DNA from: Mycolicibacterium sp. S2-37
GTDB taxonomy: Bacteria; Actinomycetota; Actinomycetes; Mycobacteriales; Mycobacteriaceae
Direction: 5' to 3'
DNA length: 64,000 nt
Assembly: GCF_017352375.1 (NCBI RefSeq)
Contig: NZ_JAFEVR010000008.1
Location: 62,001 to 126,000 of the forward strand
The notes under the pieces are model-generated. The model made no database searches and had not been told where the DNA came from. It worked only from the letters and a program-made list of their open reading frames with translations. Position numbers and translations under genes: made by a program. Below are positions 31,073-39,897 of this stretch, in pieces; the stretch's first letter is position 1, and each line of letters begins with the position of its first letter.

Positions 31073-31812
31073 CTCAGCATCCCATCGGGGCCGGGCATCC
31101 ACCGGGTGATCCGGTCGGCGCAGCCGTGCACCATCTCGCTGAAGATCCGGGCACCCTCGGCCGCCGTCGCGGTGGTCGGGTCGCCGAGCACACCGAGTTC
31201 GCTGACGGCTGCCACCCCGCCGCGGCGCATCTGCGGCATCAGCTCGTTCAGCGGAGCGGTGTTGCCGCGCCGTCGTTCGTCCAGGTTGACGTCTGAGGGT
31301 GAGATGTACAGCAGAACAGACGTTTCGGTGTGCCCGGCATGCGGATCGGAATCCTTGACGATGCACGGACACCAGCTGGCGTCGCGGCCTTCGCGCCGCA
31401 GCAGGGCGGTGGCCGCGCGCAGCGCCTCGGTGTTTCCGCCGTGGCCGTTGACGAATACCAGGCGCGATGCCCAGTTCATCGCCGAGCGGCCGAACTCGAT
31501 CAGGACCGCCTGCAGTGCTGCGGTGCCGATCGAGATGGTGCCGGAAAAGCCCTCGTGTTCGCCGCTGGCGCCGTAGGCGATCGCCGGTGCGAGCAGCCAG
31601 TCGGTTCCGCCCGTGTCGGTCAGCAGGCCGGCCGTCGCGCCCGCGACCGCCGTCGCGATCCGGGTATCGGTATCCAACGGCAGGTGGGGACCGTGTTGTT
31701 CGGTCGAACCCACTGGAACGATCAACGCCGATGACGTGCTGTGCAGCTGCCTCGACGTCGAGTTCCCAAGCTCGTTGGGGAGAACCACCCGCCGATGGTA
31801 AGCCGAATTCAC
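31069..31812 (-). CDS. mftE: Mycofactocin precursor peptide peptidase MftE (creatininase family)
   Basis: A 247-residue metal-dependent peptidase that releases the modified C-terminal Val-Tyr dipeptide from MftA after MftC has acted. Creatininase-family metal ligands lie in [15 protein letters not shown], the catalytic loop in [12 protein letters not shown], and further ligands near [10 protein letters not shown]. The GTG at 31812 (VNSAYHRRV) matches the family N terminus and length. A longer frame from 31917 would add 35 residues and sit closer to mftD; neither start has a good ribosome binding site. An inverted repeat TGCGCC/GGCGCA lies at 31819-31837, just upstream of the chosen start. Confidence 0.9.
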   Translation of the reverse strand: MNSAYHRRVVLPNELGNSTSRQLHSTSSALIVPVGSTEQHGPHLPLDTDTRIATAVAGATAGLLTDTGGTDWLLAPAIAYGASGEHEGFSGTISIGTAALQAVLIEFGRSAMNWASRLVFVNGHGGNTEALRAATALLRREGRDASWCPCIVKDSDPHAGHTETSVLLYISPSDVNLDERRRGNTAPLNELMPQMRRGGVAAVSELGVLGDPTTATAAEGARIFSEMVHGCADRITRWMPGPDGMLR

Positions 31813-31935
31813 CAGGCGTGCGCCGATTGTTGGCGCAACCGCAGGGATTGATTTCGGCGCCGGTTGCCTAGGAGCGCCGTCATCGGTCACGTCAGCCCCG
31901 TGTGCCACCTCCGTCACAGCGGACGTTACCGGCGG

Positions 31936-33126
31936 TTACGCCTCGTCGGCCGGAACACCGAGCGCGCGGGTGAAGCCGGCGGGCACCAGGACGTCGCCGG
32001 GCCCCAGATCGTGGACCGAGGCGCGGCCGAGTCCCATCAGCGCCGAGTCGATACCGCCGCGCAGGATGTCGAGGACGTTCTCGACACCTGTCTGCCCCTC
32101 GGCGGCCAGACCCCACAGGTAGGCCCGTCCGATCATCACCGCACGGGCTCCGAGCGCGAGGGCCTTGACGACATCGCTGCCGCGGCGGATGCCCCCGTCG
32201 AGCAGCACCTCGACGTGGTCGCCGACGGCGTCGGCGATGACCGGGAGCGCCCGGATCGACGCGGGCGTGCCGTCGAGGTTGTTGCCGCCGTGGTTGGAGA
32301 CCGAAATCGCCGAAACGCCCGCATCGACAGCACGTTTCGCGTCGTCGACCCGCATGACGCCCTTGAGCATGAACGGCCCGCCCCAGAGTTCGCGCAGCCA
32401 GGCCACGTCCTCCCAGGTGGGCGGCGGCGTACCCATCCACTCGCCGTAGGCCTGGAAGAACGGCGGGCCCGCCTCCCCCGCCGGGGACTGGTTGGGCACC
32501 GACAGCGCCGGCGGTCGCATGGTCTTCGCCCACAGCAGGAACCAGCGCGGCCTGATCAGGACCTCGGGGCTCATCTTGACGATGGTCTTGACGTCCATCT
32601 TCTCGGGGATCTTGGGGCTGCCCCAGTCCCGCCCGTGCGAGAAGCTCCAGTCGGTGGTGAGGATCAATCCGGCGGCACCGGCGGCGCGGGCCCGCTCGAC
32701 GCGCGCGGCGATCGCGTCGCGGTCACCCAGCCAGTAGATCTGGAAGAAGAGCTTGGGGTTGGCCGCGATGACCTCTTCGATCGGCTTGCTGGCGAACGAG
32801 GACAAACCCATGGCGGTCCCACGGGCAGCGGCCGCCCGAGCCACCGCGACCTCACCGTCGGGGTGCACGGCCTGCACCCCGGTGGGCGAGATCAGGACGG
32901 GAAGCGAAATGTCTTGGCCCATAACAGTGGTCGCCAGATCGCGCTTGGCGAGCGCGCCGATGACGTGCGGGGCGAAACCGATCTCGTTGAACGCCTCGTT
33001 GTTGCCGTTGACCGTGAGCCCCTTCTCACTGCCACCGATCAGGGCACCGTAGGCGGACTTGGGCAGCCGCTTGCGCGCCCGTTCCTGCGCGATGGCGACG
33101 GTCTCGAACCACTTGTCGCGAGCCAT
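31936..33126 (-). CDS. mftD: Pre-mycofactocin synthase MftD (FMN-dependent)
   Basis: A 396-residue TIM-barrel flavoenzyme of the alpha-hydroxy-acid dehydrogenase family. It oxidises the AHDP intermediate to premycofactocin, creating the redox-active dicarbonyl. Family motifs are ISPTGVQAVHPDGEVAVARA, GLSSFASKPIEEV, SVSNHGGNNLDGTPAS with the catalytic His, and EVLLDGGIRRGSDVVKAL for FMN phosphate binding. ATG at 33126; an in-frame GTG at 33132 overlaps the mftC stop and is an alternative. Equivalent of Rv0694. Confidence 0.95.
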   Translation of the reverse strand: MARDKWFETVAIAQERARKRLPKSAYGALIGGSEKGLTVNGNNEAFNEIGFAPHVIGALAKRDLATTVMGQDISLPVLISPTGVQAVHPDGEVAVARAAAARGTAMGLSSFASKPIEEVIAANPKLFFQIYWLGDRDAIAARVERARAAGAAGLILTTDWSFSHGRDWGSPKIPEKMDVKTIVKMSPEVLIRPRWFLLWAKTMRPPALSVPNQSPAGEAGPPFFQAYGEWMGTPPPTWEDVAWLRELWGGPFMLKGVMRVDDAKRAVDAGVSAISVSNHGGNNLDGTPASIRALPVIADAVGDHVEVLLDGGIRRGSDVVKALALGARAVMIGRAYLWGLAAEGQTGVENVLDILRGGIDSALMGLGRASVHDLGPGDVLVPAGFTRALGVPADEA

Positions 33127-33128
33127 GG

Positions 33129-34328
33129 TCACACCGGACTTTCGTTGCACAGCCGCGCGGGCGGCTTGGATGGCGGCGCCAGGAGCGTCAGTGGGACCGG
33201 TCCCCGCCCCGGCGACTGCTTGGTGCCGCGGGAATGGTCACCGCTGGGCTTGGGTTTGACGCGCTCGGCGGCCAGCGCCGGAGCACCGTAGCCCTCGACG
33301 CACTCCGGATCGGGGCCGTCGAGCGGCAGACCGGTGAAGAACTTCGCGGCCATGCATCCGCCGCGGCACGCGTCGTAGTGCCCGCAACCGCTGCAGGCGC
33401 CGGCCGATTGCGGCTCGCGCAGCTCGCGGAACAGTGGCGCGTTCTGCCACACGTTCTGAAATCCGGAATCCGACAGGATGTTTCCGGCGAGGAACTTGTC
33501 GTGGATCGCGAACGGGCAGGCGTAGACGTCGCCCACCGGATCGATCAGGCAGACCACCCGGCCCGCGCCGCAGAGGTTCAGCCCGGCCAGCGCACCGGGC
33601 GCTCCGAGCCCGGAGAGGTGGAAGAACGAGTCACCGGTGAGCACGCGCTCCCCCTTGGCCACCAGCCAGTCATACAGCTGGACCTGCTGTGCGGCGGTCG
33701 GGTGCAGTTCGTCCCAGACGTCGGCGCCACGGCCGGAGGGACGCAGGCGCGTGATGCGCAGCGTCGCGCCGTAGCGGTCCGCCAGCGCCTTGAAGTCATC
33801 GAGCTGATCGACGTTGTGGCGGGTGACCACCACGGAGATCTTGGCGTCGGAGAATCCGGCGGCGGCGAGGTTCTCCAGGGCGCGCACGGCCATCGCGAAC
33901 GACCCCTTGCCGCGCACGGCGTCGTTGACCTCCGCGGTCGCACCGTCCAGCGAGATCTGGACGTCGACGTAGTCGCTGGCGGCCAGCTTCGCGGCGACCT
34001 CGGGAGTGATGCGGACCCCGTTCGTGGAGAACTTCACGCCGACGTGATGCTCGGTGGCGTAGTCGACCAGCTCCCAGAAGTCCGGGCGCACAGTGGGTTC
34101 CCCGCCGCCGATGTTGACGTAGAACACCTGCATGCGCTCGAGCTCGTCGATGATGTCCTTGCACTGGCGGGTCGTCAGCTCGCGCGGATCACGTTTACCC
34201 GACGCCGACAGGCAGTGCACGCACGCCAGGTTGCAGGCGTAGGTCAACTCCCAGGTCAGGCAGATCGGCGCGTCGAGGCCGCGCTCGAACTGGTCGATCA
34301 GACGCGGGACGGGCGCTACTGCAGTCAT
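33129..34328 (-). CDS. mftC: Mycofactocin radical SAM maturase MftC
   Basis: A 399-residue radical SAM enzyme that decarboxylates the C-terminal tyrosine of MftA and forms the Val-Tyr cross-link. The [4Fe-4S] cluster cysteines are Cys32, Cys36 and Cys39 in ACNLACVHC; GGGEPTVRP binds SAM. A C-terminal SPASM domain has cysteines in LCGAGRVVCL, YACPFAIHDK and CSGCGHYDACRGGC for auxiliary clusters. The last 45 residues are a basic, proline-rich tail that looks variable. Overlaps mftB by 4 bases (ATGA) and mftD closely, consistent with coupled translation. Confidence 0.96.
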   Translation of the reverse strand: MTAVAPVPRLIDQFERGLDAPICLTWELTYACNLACVHCLSASGKRDPRELTTRQCKDIIDELERMQVFYVNIGGGEPTVRPDFWELVDYATEHHVGVKFSTNGVRITPEVAAKLAASDYVDVQISLDGATAEVNDAVRGKGSFAMAVRALENLAAAGFSDAKISVVVTRHNVDQLDDFKALADRYGATLRITRLRPSGRGADVWDELHPTAAQQVQLYDWLVAKGERVLTGDSFFHLSGLGAPGALAGLNLCGAGRVVCLIDPVGDVYACPFAIHDKFLAGNILSDSGFQNVWQNAPLFRELREPQSAGACSGCGHYDACRGGCMAAKFFTGLPLDGPDPECVEGYGAPALAAERVKPKPSGDHSRGTKQSPGRGPVPLTLLAPPSKPPARLCNESPV

Positions 34329-34636
34329 GGCTTCTCCTCGCGGACCAGCATCTGGGATGTCACCAGCACGCCGAGTGCGTGCAGATAGGGCGCCAGCGCT
34401 GCGTCGTCGATCCCGGCTGCGCGGCAGGCCGATCGAGCGTCGGGGTGGTCGGCGAGCGAGCTGACCACCTCGACGATCGTCCGGTTCTTCAGGAACGACA
34501 GCTTGCGCGTCCCGAAGTGGTAGAGCAGGGCCCCGAACGGCTCCGGCCGCACCGCCACCTGAGGGTGCAGCCGCCAGGGCAGGTCGGGGTCGAAGGTGGC
34601 CCCGCCGACAGCCGAGTCCGATTCGGGGACGGTCAC
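34325..34636 (-). CDS. mftB: Mycofactocin biosynthesis chaperone MftB (RRE)
   Basis: A 103-residue peptide chaperone with a RiPP recognition element fold; it binds the MftA leader and presents it to MftC. Visible features: LPWRLHPQVAVRPEPFGALL, then GTRKLSFLKNRTIVEVVSSL, the conserved core of the family. The start is the GTG at 34636, two bases after the mftA stop. Overlaps mftC by 4 bases. Confidence 0.93.
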   Translation of the reverse strand: MTVPESDSAVGGATFDPDLPWRLHPQVAVRPEPFGALLYHFGTRKLSFLKNRTIVEVVSSLADHPDARSACRAAGIDDAALAPYLHALGVLVTSQMLVREEKP

Positions 34637-34638
34637 GA

Positions 34639-34734
34639 TCAGTAGACCCCGCACATCCCGTCGATCGACACCTCTTCGACGAGGGTCTCGGTGACGAGTT
34701 CGGTATCGGCCTCTACGTGCTGATTGGGCTCCAT
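34639..34734 (-). CDS. mftA: Mycofactocin precursor peptide MftA
   Basis: A 31-residue ribosomally made precursor. It starts [19 protein letters not shown] and ends in the invariant core IDGMCGVY, whose final Val-Tyr becomes mycofactocin; the acidic leader is recognised by MftB. ATG at 34734, stop at 34641-34639, then 2 bases to mftB. It is easily missed because of its size. The ribosome binding site is weak (AAAGGCAG). Order mftA-B-C-D-E-F-G is complete and uninterrupted. Confidence 0.97.
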   Translation of the reverse strand: MEPNQHVEADTELVTETLVEEVSIDGMCGVY

Positions 34735-34773
34735 GATCGCTGCCTTTCGTCGCGTAGGGTCGCACTGGAGTGT

Positions 34774-34783
34774 GACCTAGGTC
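34774..34783. promoter_or_regulatory. Probable MftR operator in the mftA-mftR intergenic region
   Basis: GACCTAGGTC is a perfect 10-bp palindrome 39 bases upstream of mftA. A second palindrome, CACTGGAGTG (34763-34772), lies next to it. MftR in M. smegmatis is known to bind this intergenic region and to be released by long-chain acyl-CoA; the exact site here is inferred. Confidence 0.6.
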
Positions 34784-34787
34784 GCTA

Positions 34788-34816
34788 ACAATATGGCATC
34801 GAGTGCCTAAACGGAA
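34788..34816 (-). promoter_or_regulatory. Predicted promoter of the mft operon
   Basis: Minus-strand TTCCGT (34811-34816) and TATTGT (34788-34793), 17 bases apart. The predicted start, near 34781, falls inside the GACCTAGGTC palindrome, a layout suited to repression. The -35 is poor. Confidence 0.45.
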
Positions 34817-34827
34817 GGGCGGATCCC

Positions 34828-35436
34828 ATGCGTGAACAATCCGCGCCCCGACTCGGCCGGCGCCCGTCCACCACCCAGGACCACATCGCCGACGCCGCCC
34901 TCGACCTGTTCGCCGCCCGCGGCTTCGACGAGGTCAGTGTCGACGACGTCGCCGCCGCCGCCGGAATCGCGCGGCGCACGCTGTTCCGCTACTACCCATC
35001 GAAGAATGCGATCCCGTGGGGCGACTTCGACTCGCATCTCGACCACATGCGCGAACTGCTCGACCGCGTCGACCCTGCGGTGCGGATCGGTGACGCCCTG
35101 CGCGCTGCGCTGCTGGCCTTCAACGACTTCGGTGAAGCCGAGACCGCCAGGCACCGCCAGCGGATGCGGGTCATCCTGCAGACCGATGCACTGCAGGCGC
35201 ACTCGATGACGATGTACGCCGGCTGGCGCGCGGTGATCGCCGCGTTCGTCGCGCACCGGTTGGGCATCAAGGACGACGACCTGGTCCCGCAGACCGTCGC
35301 GTGGACGATGCTCGGCGTGGCGCTGTCGGCCTACGAACAGTGGCTCGCCGACGAATCGGTGTCGCTGGCGCAGTCGCTGGCCGATGCGTTCGACACCGTC
35401 AGCCACGGCCTGCGGGCCCTCGACGACGCCCGCTGA
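34828..35436 (+). CDS. mftR: Mycofactocin system transcriptional regulator MftR (TetR family)
   Basis: A 202-residue TetR repressor divergent from mftA. N-terminal helix-turn-helix: [20 protein letters not shown], then [19 protein letters not shown]. The C-terminal ligand-binding part, by homology, responds to long-chain acyl-CoA and so links mycofactocin supply to fatty-acid status. ATG at 34828. The shared 93-base gap with mftA holds its probable operator, and autoregulation is likely. Confidence 0.95.
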   Translation: MREQSAPRLGRRPSTTQDHIADAALDLFAARGFDEVSVDDVAAAAGIARRTLFRYYPSKNAIPWGDFDSHLDHMRELLDRVDPAVRIGDALRAALLAFNDFGEAETARHRQRMRVILQTDALQAHSMTMYAGWRAVIAAFVAHRLGIKDDDLVPQTVAWTMLGVALSAYEQWLADESVSLAQSLADAFDTVSHGLRALDDAR

Positions 35437-35484
35437 AAAAAGTTCGCGCAGGGGCGTCGGAGTTACGGCCCGGACGGCGACGAT

Positions 35485-36009
35485 ATGGGTGTGAGCGCCG
35501 AACCTGACGGTACCGACGCTCCGCGGGCCCTGTTGGCGCTCTACGACGAAGCACTGCCGATCGTCTACGGCTACTTCGTCAGACGGTGCCCCGACCGCGG
35601 AACCGCCGAGGACCTGACCTCGGAGACCTTCCTGGCGGCGATGGACGCCGCCAGGCGCGACGCCGCGTCACCGCCGAACGTGCCGTGGCTGATCGGGGTC
35701 GCGCGGCACAAGCTGGCGGATCACTACCGCCGCAGGCACGACCGGTTCAGTGTGCCGGTCGCGGAGGTGCCCGAACCGGGGCCGCCCGACGACGACTGGG
35801 ACGCCGAACTGGACCGGATCGTCGCCGAGAGTGTGCTGGCGCGGTTGCCCGAACAGCACCGCACCGTGCTGGCGCTGCGCTACCTCGACGACTGTTCGGT
35901 GCCCGAATGCGCGGAGTTGATCGGCCGCACGGTGCACGCGACCGAGGCGCTGCTGGTCCGCGCCCGCCGCGCGTTTCGTGCGCACTACCCGGAGGGAGGA
36001 CGCCGATGA
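35485..36009 (+). CDS. ECF-type RNA polymerase sigma factor
   Basis: A 174-residue extracytoplasmic-function sigma factor. Region 2 (DEALPIVYGYFVRRCPDRGT, then AEDLTSETFLAAM) binds the -10; region 4 (LPEQHRTVLALRYLDDCSV, then ECAELIGRTVHATEALLVRA) binds the -35. There is no SnoaL-type C-terminal extension. ATG at 35485; GTG at 35491 is possible. The stop overlaps the next ATG (ATGA), so the VOC protein is translationally coupled. No classic anti-sigma gene is adjacent; the short N-terminal segment of the next protein is the only candidate for such a role. Confidence 0.92.
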   Translation: MGVSAEPDGTDAPRALLALYDEALPIVYGYFVRRCPDRGTAEDLTSETFLAAMDAARRDAASPPNVPWLIGVARHKLADHYRRRHDRFSVPVAEVPEPGPPDDDWDAELDRIVAESVLARLPEQHRTVLALRYLDDCSVPECAELIGRTVHATEALLVRARRAFRAHYPEGGRR

Positions 36010-37280
36010 CCGACCCGTTGACGGTGCTGCGCGGCGGCGACCTCCCGGTGCGGCCCGACCCCGCGTTCGCGGCCGCGCTGCGGACACGACTTGAGTCGGC
36101 ACTACGAATGCCGACCGGAACAGGAGAGATCGAGATGAGTGGAACCGATACCGCGATCGCCGAGATGACAACCGCCACTGAGGAAGCCGCCGCGCCACCG
36201 CGACCTGCCGCGCTGCCGTATCTCACGGTCGCCGACGCACGCGCAGCGATCGACTGGTACGTCGACGCCCTCGGCGCGACGCCGGTCGGCGCACCGGTTG
36301 TGATGGACGACGGCCGCATCGGCCATGCCGAACTGGCGGTGGCCGGCGGGGTGTTCTACCTCGCCGACGAGTATCCGGAGATCGGGCTGGCAGCACCTGC
36401 GCCGCAACGGGTCTCGGTCAGCCTGATGCTGCCGGTACCCGACACCGACGCCGCTCTGCGGCGGGCCCGCGACCGGGGTGCGCAGGTGCAGCACGAACCG
36501 TACGAGAACTACGGTTCCCGGTCCGCGGCCATCGTCGACCCGTTCGGCCACCGCTGGATGCTGACCGGTCCGGTGACCGGCGCGGCCACGCCCATCCAGC
36601 ACGGCGACGTCGGATACGTCTCGCTGTGGACACCCGACGCCGACCGCGCGGCGGCGTTCTACGGCCACGTGCTGGGCTGGGTCTACGACCCGGACAGCCA
36701 TCGGGTGACCAACGTCGGTCAGCGCATCGGCATCTACTCGGTGGGCGGGCGGAGCACGTTGTTCTGCTGCTATGCCGTGACCGATCTGGCCGGGGCCCGT
36801 CAGTCGATCGAAGCGGCCGGCGGCCGGGTGGGGACCGAGACCGAGTTCGATTTCGGCACCGTGCTCGACGCCGTCGACCCGCTGGGCACCGACTTCGCCG
36901 TCTACACGCCTGCGCCGGGCACCCCACGCCCGGAGCTCAACGGCGGTGGGCCGGGCGAACTCTCGTACATCACCCACGAGGTCACCGATTCGGCGCGGTT
37001 CCGTGAGTTCTACAGCAGGCTGCTGTTCTGGATGTTCGAGGGCGGCCGCGTCGAGGACGGGTGGCAGGTCGACGGGGCCCATCCGATGACCGGTATGGCC
37101 GGGGGGTCGGATGCGCCGGCCACCGTGCCGATGTGGACGGTCACCGATATCGACGAGGCGGTGCGACGGGTGACCGAGGCCGGCGGCTCGGTGCTCCAGG
37201 CGCCCGCACGACAGCCCTACGGTCTGATGGCCGAGTGCACCGACGACCAGGGCGGCCGGTTCTACCTCGGCCAGTTCTGA
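36006..37280 (+). CDS. Triple VOC (glyoxalase/bleomycin-resistance fold) protein coupled to a sigma factor
   Basis: A 424-residue protein with three consecutive VOC modules: about residues 70-184 (YLTVADARAAIDWYVDALGA), 198-305 (YVSLWTPDADRAAAFYGHVL) and 318-424 (YITHEVTDSARFREFYSRLL). VOC domains bind divalent metals and small ligands and catalyse isomerisation, ring opening or drug sequestration. The first 65 residues (LPVRPDPAFAAALRTRLESAL, then an Ala/Thr/Glu linker) are not VOC and may contact the sigma factor encoded upstream, whose stop overlaps this ATG. Any start before 36006 would lie inside the sigma gene. The substrate and the link to sigma activity are unknown. Confidence 0.85.
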   Translation: MTDPLTVLRGGDLPVRPDPAFAAALRTRLESALRMPTGTGEIEMSGTDTAIAEMTTATEEAAAPPRPAALPYLTVADARAAIDWYVDALGATPVGAPVVMDDGRIGHAELAVAGGVFYLADEYPEIGLAAPAPQRVSVSLMLPVPDTDAALRRARDRGAQVQHEPYENYGSRSAAIVDPFGHRWMLTGPVTGAATPIQHGDVGYVSLWTPDADRAAAFYGHVLGWVYDPDSHRVTNVGQRIGIYSVGGRSTLFCCYAVTDLAGARQSIEAAGGRVGTETEFDFGTVLDAVDPLGTDFAVYTPAPGTPRPELNGGGPGELSYITHEVTDSARFREFYSRLLFWMFEGGRVEDGWQVDGAHPMTGMAGGSDAPATVPMWTVTDIDEAVRRVTEAGGSVLQAPARQPYGLMAECTDDQGGRFYLGQF

Positions 37281-37289
37281 GCGATTTGG

Positions 37290-38465
37290 CTACCCCAGGA
37301 CCTCGGCGATCGGTGCGCCGTTGGCGATCTTCATCCGCGCCTTCATCACCTTGCCGGGCAGTCCGCCACCGACCACGCCCGCGACGATGCCGTCGCGCTC
37401 GTAGAAGGCGAGGAACTTGCGGCCGTCGTCCTGGACGATGTGCACGATGTCGTCGGCCTCGGGCTCGCCGAGGCACTGGATCTTGACGTCGTACTGATCG
37501 CTCCAGAAGTACGGCACCGAGACCGTCGGCGCGCTCTCCTGGCCGAGGAGTGCGGGCACCAGCACCCGGGCCTGGTCGGCGACGTTGCTCCAGTGCTCAA
37601 CGCGCACTTGGTTTCCGACGGTGTCGCGCCATGACGCGACGTCGCCGATCGCCCACACGTTCGGCGCGCTGGCCCGGCCCACCGAATCGCACACCACACC
37701 GTTGTCGAGTTCGATGCCGCTGCCCTCGAGCCAATCGGTGGCCGGACGCGAGCCGATACCGACGATCACCAGATCGGCCTCGACCTCGCTACCGTCGGAC
37801 AGCACGACCGAGCTGACCCGGCCCTCGCCCTTGACCTCGCTGACGCCGACACCGCAGCGCACATCGACGCCTTCGGCACGGTGCAGACGTGCGACCAGCT
37901 CGCCGATCTGCTGACCGAGCACCGAGGCCAGCGGCGCGGGTTGCGGCTCTACCAGCACCACGTCGACATCCAGCTTGCGCAGGCTGGCCGCCACCTCACA
38001 GCCGATGAAGCCGGCACCGATGACCACCGCGCGGCGCGCCGACCCGGCCTCTTCGCGCAACTTGATGCTCTCATCGAGCGAGCGGAGCACGTGGATGCCG
38101 GTCAGGTCGGGAAACGACGGGATCCGCTTGGGCACCAGGCCCGTCGCGATCACCAGCTCGTCGTAGGCGAGGTCGCTTCCGTCGGTGAGCCGCACCGTCT
38201 TCGCAGCGGTGTCCACCGCGGTCGCGCCTGCGCCCAGACGCATGGTGATGTCGTTCTCGGAGTAGAACTCCGCGGGCTTGAGCGTGACGTCATCGGTCTC
38301 GCTGCGCAACACTTCCTTGGACAACGGCGGCCGGTCGTACGGGAGATGGTCCTCGTCGCTGACGATCGTGACCGGTCCGGCGTACTCCGAACGTCGCAGC
38401 TGTTCGGCCGTGCGCGCCGCGGCCAGCCCGCCGCCGACGATGACGACGCCTGCAGATGTGCTCAC
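37290..38465 (-). CDS. NAD(P)/FAD-dependent ferredoxin reductase-type oxidoreductase
   Basis: A 391-residue flavoprotein of the pyridine-nucleotide-disulfide oxidoreductase class I group used to reduce ferredoxins of P450 and dioxygenase systems. FAD motif VVIVGGGLAAARTAEQLR at the N terminus, LPYDRPPLSKEVL as in rubredoxin/putidaredoxin reductases, NAD motif AVVIGAGFIGCEVAASLR near residue 145, and APNVWAIGDVASW for the flavin. A C-terminal reductase domain follows. No ferredoxin is adjacent. It corresponds to the M. tuberculosis gene next to a mycofactocin-coupled SDR (Rv0688/Rv0687). Here the Lrp, ddaH and rocD genes lie between the two. Confidence 0.9.
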   Translation of the reverse strand: MSTSAGVVIVGGGLAAARTAEQLRRSEYAGPVTIVSDEDHLPYDRPPLSKEVLRSETDDVTLKPAEFYSENDITMRLGAGATAVDTAAKTVRLTDGSDLAYDELVIATGLVPKRIPSFPDLTGIHVLRSLDESIKLREEAGSARRAVVIGAGFIGCEVAASLRKLDVDVVLVEPQPAPLASVLGQQIGELVARLHRAEGVDVRCGVGVSEVKGEGRVSSVVLSDGSEVEADLVIVGIGSRPATDWLEGSGIELDNGVVCDSVGRASAPNVWAIGDVASWRDTVGNQVRVEHWSNVADQARVLVPALLGQESAPTVSVPYFWSDQYDVKIQCLGEPEADDIVHIVQDDGRKFLAFYERDGIVAGVVGGGLPGKVMKARMKIANGAPIAEVLG

Positions 38466-38474
38466 GTGCTGGTT

Positions 38475-38969
38475 CTACACGATGGGCCGCGTGCTGGGTA
38501 CGCCCCCCTGCTGTTCAGCGGCCTCGGGGAGGGCGCGCTCGATCAGGTTGGACAGCACCACGATGCTCTCGCTGCGTTCGATGTCCGCACTGGACCGGAT
38601 GCGTTCGAGCGCATCCTCGAGGTGGCCCATATCGCGTGCCAGCACGTGCAGCATCGCATCGGCGGTACCCGTCACGGTCGCCGCGCTGACGACTTCGGGA
38701 ATGGCGATCCATGCCGCGCGCAGTTCAGCCGGAGCGATGGTGCCGTGACAGAAGACCTGCACGAAGGCTTCGGTGCGCCACCCGAGCGCATTGCGGTCCA
38801 CCACCGTGGTGAAGCCGCGGATGACGCCGTCGTCGAGCAGGCGGTCCACCCGTCGCTTGACCGCGGGCGCCGACAGATTCACCTGCTGTCCGATCTCGGC
38901 GTAGGTCGCGCGAGCGTGCTCGGCGAGCACCGCGAGGATGCGTTCGTCGGTGTCATCCAACCGGTCCAT
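38475..38969 (-). CDS. Lrp/AsnC family transcriptional regulator of arginine/ornithine catabolism
   Basis: A 164-residue feast/famine regulator. N-terminal helix-turn-helix: LDDTDERILAVLAEHARATY, then IGQQVNLSAPAVKRRVDRLL; C-terminal RAM ligand-binding domain from about residue 68. The ATG at 38969 begins directly before the helix-turn-helix; the upstream open frame looks non-coding. Divergent from ddaH-rocD, so it probably activates that operon when arginine or ornithine is present. The intergenic region has several GCAAT/ATTGC half-sites. Rv2324 stands in the same relation to Rv2323c and the rocD genes. Confidence 0.92.
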   Translation of the reverse strand: MDRLDDTDERILAVLAEHARATYAEIGQQVNLSAPAVKRRVDRLLDDGVIRGFTTVVDRNALGWRTEAFVQVFCHGTIAPAELRAAWIAIPEVVSAATVTGTADAMLHVLARDMGHLEDALERIRSSADIERSESIVVLSNLIERALPEAAEQQGGVPSTRPIV

Positions 38970-39082
38970 GTTCGCTCCACTGCAATAAAGGGCCGAAAAC
39001 GCCCTGTCGGCGCAATAGATCGAGCATAGACACGCAACGAACATAGATTGATTGCATTAGGCAGCGTTCTTAGGGTCGATCT
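38970..39082. promoter_or_regulatory. Divergent lrp-ddaH control region with GCAAT half-sites
   Basis: The A+T-rich 113-base gap contains GCAAT at 38982 and 39012 and the inverted ATTGC at 39052, plus TAGATCGA/TCGATCTA-like elements near 39016 and 39075. Dispersed half-sites of this type suit octameric Lrp binding. Site assignment is by eye only. Confidence 0.4.
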
Positions 39083-39897
39083 ATGACGAACACCGTCACC
39101 CGAGCCGCCCGCACCCGTCACTACGCCATGACCGCGCCGACCTTCTTCGCAGTCGAGTACGCGATCAACCCCTGGATGGACCCGACCACCGCGGTCGACC
39201 CGCACCTCGCCCTCGACCAGTGGGAGACCCTGCGCCGCACATACAAGGAACTCGGCCACACCGTCGAGCTGGTGGAACCGGTCGAGGGTCTGCCGGACAT
39301 GGTCTACGCCGCCAACGGCGCCCTGGTGGTCAACGGCACGGCCGTCGTCGCCAGGTTCGCATATCCGCAGCGCGCCGGCGAGACGAGCGCCTACGCCGAG
39401 TGGCTGGCCAGACACGGCTACCGGCCGGTGACCACACGCCACGTCAACGAGGGCCAGGGCGATCTGCTCGTGGCGGGCAACATTCTGTTGGCGGGGCACG
39501 GTTTTCGGACCGACCGCCGGGCGCACGACGAGATCGCCGCCGTCATCGGATTGCCGGTGATCAGTCTGGAGCTGACCGATCCGCGCTTCTACCATCTCGA
39601 CACCGCGCTCGCCGTCCTCGACGACTCGACCGTCGCGTTCTACCCACCGGCGTTCACCGAGACGTCCCGGAACCGGCTGCGCGTGCTGTTTCCCGATGCC
39701 ATCGAGGTGGCGCACGCCGACGCGGTCGCCTTCGGGCTCAACGCCGTTTCCGACGGCCGCAACGTGGTGCTGCCCGCCGCGGCCGTCGGCTTCGCCGATC
39801 AGCTGCGCGCCGCCGGATTCACTCCCGTCGGCGTCGAACTGTCCGAACTGCTCAAGGGCGGTGGATCCGTCAAATGCTGCACGCTGGAGGTACACCC

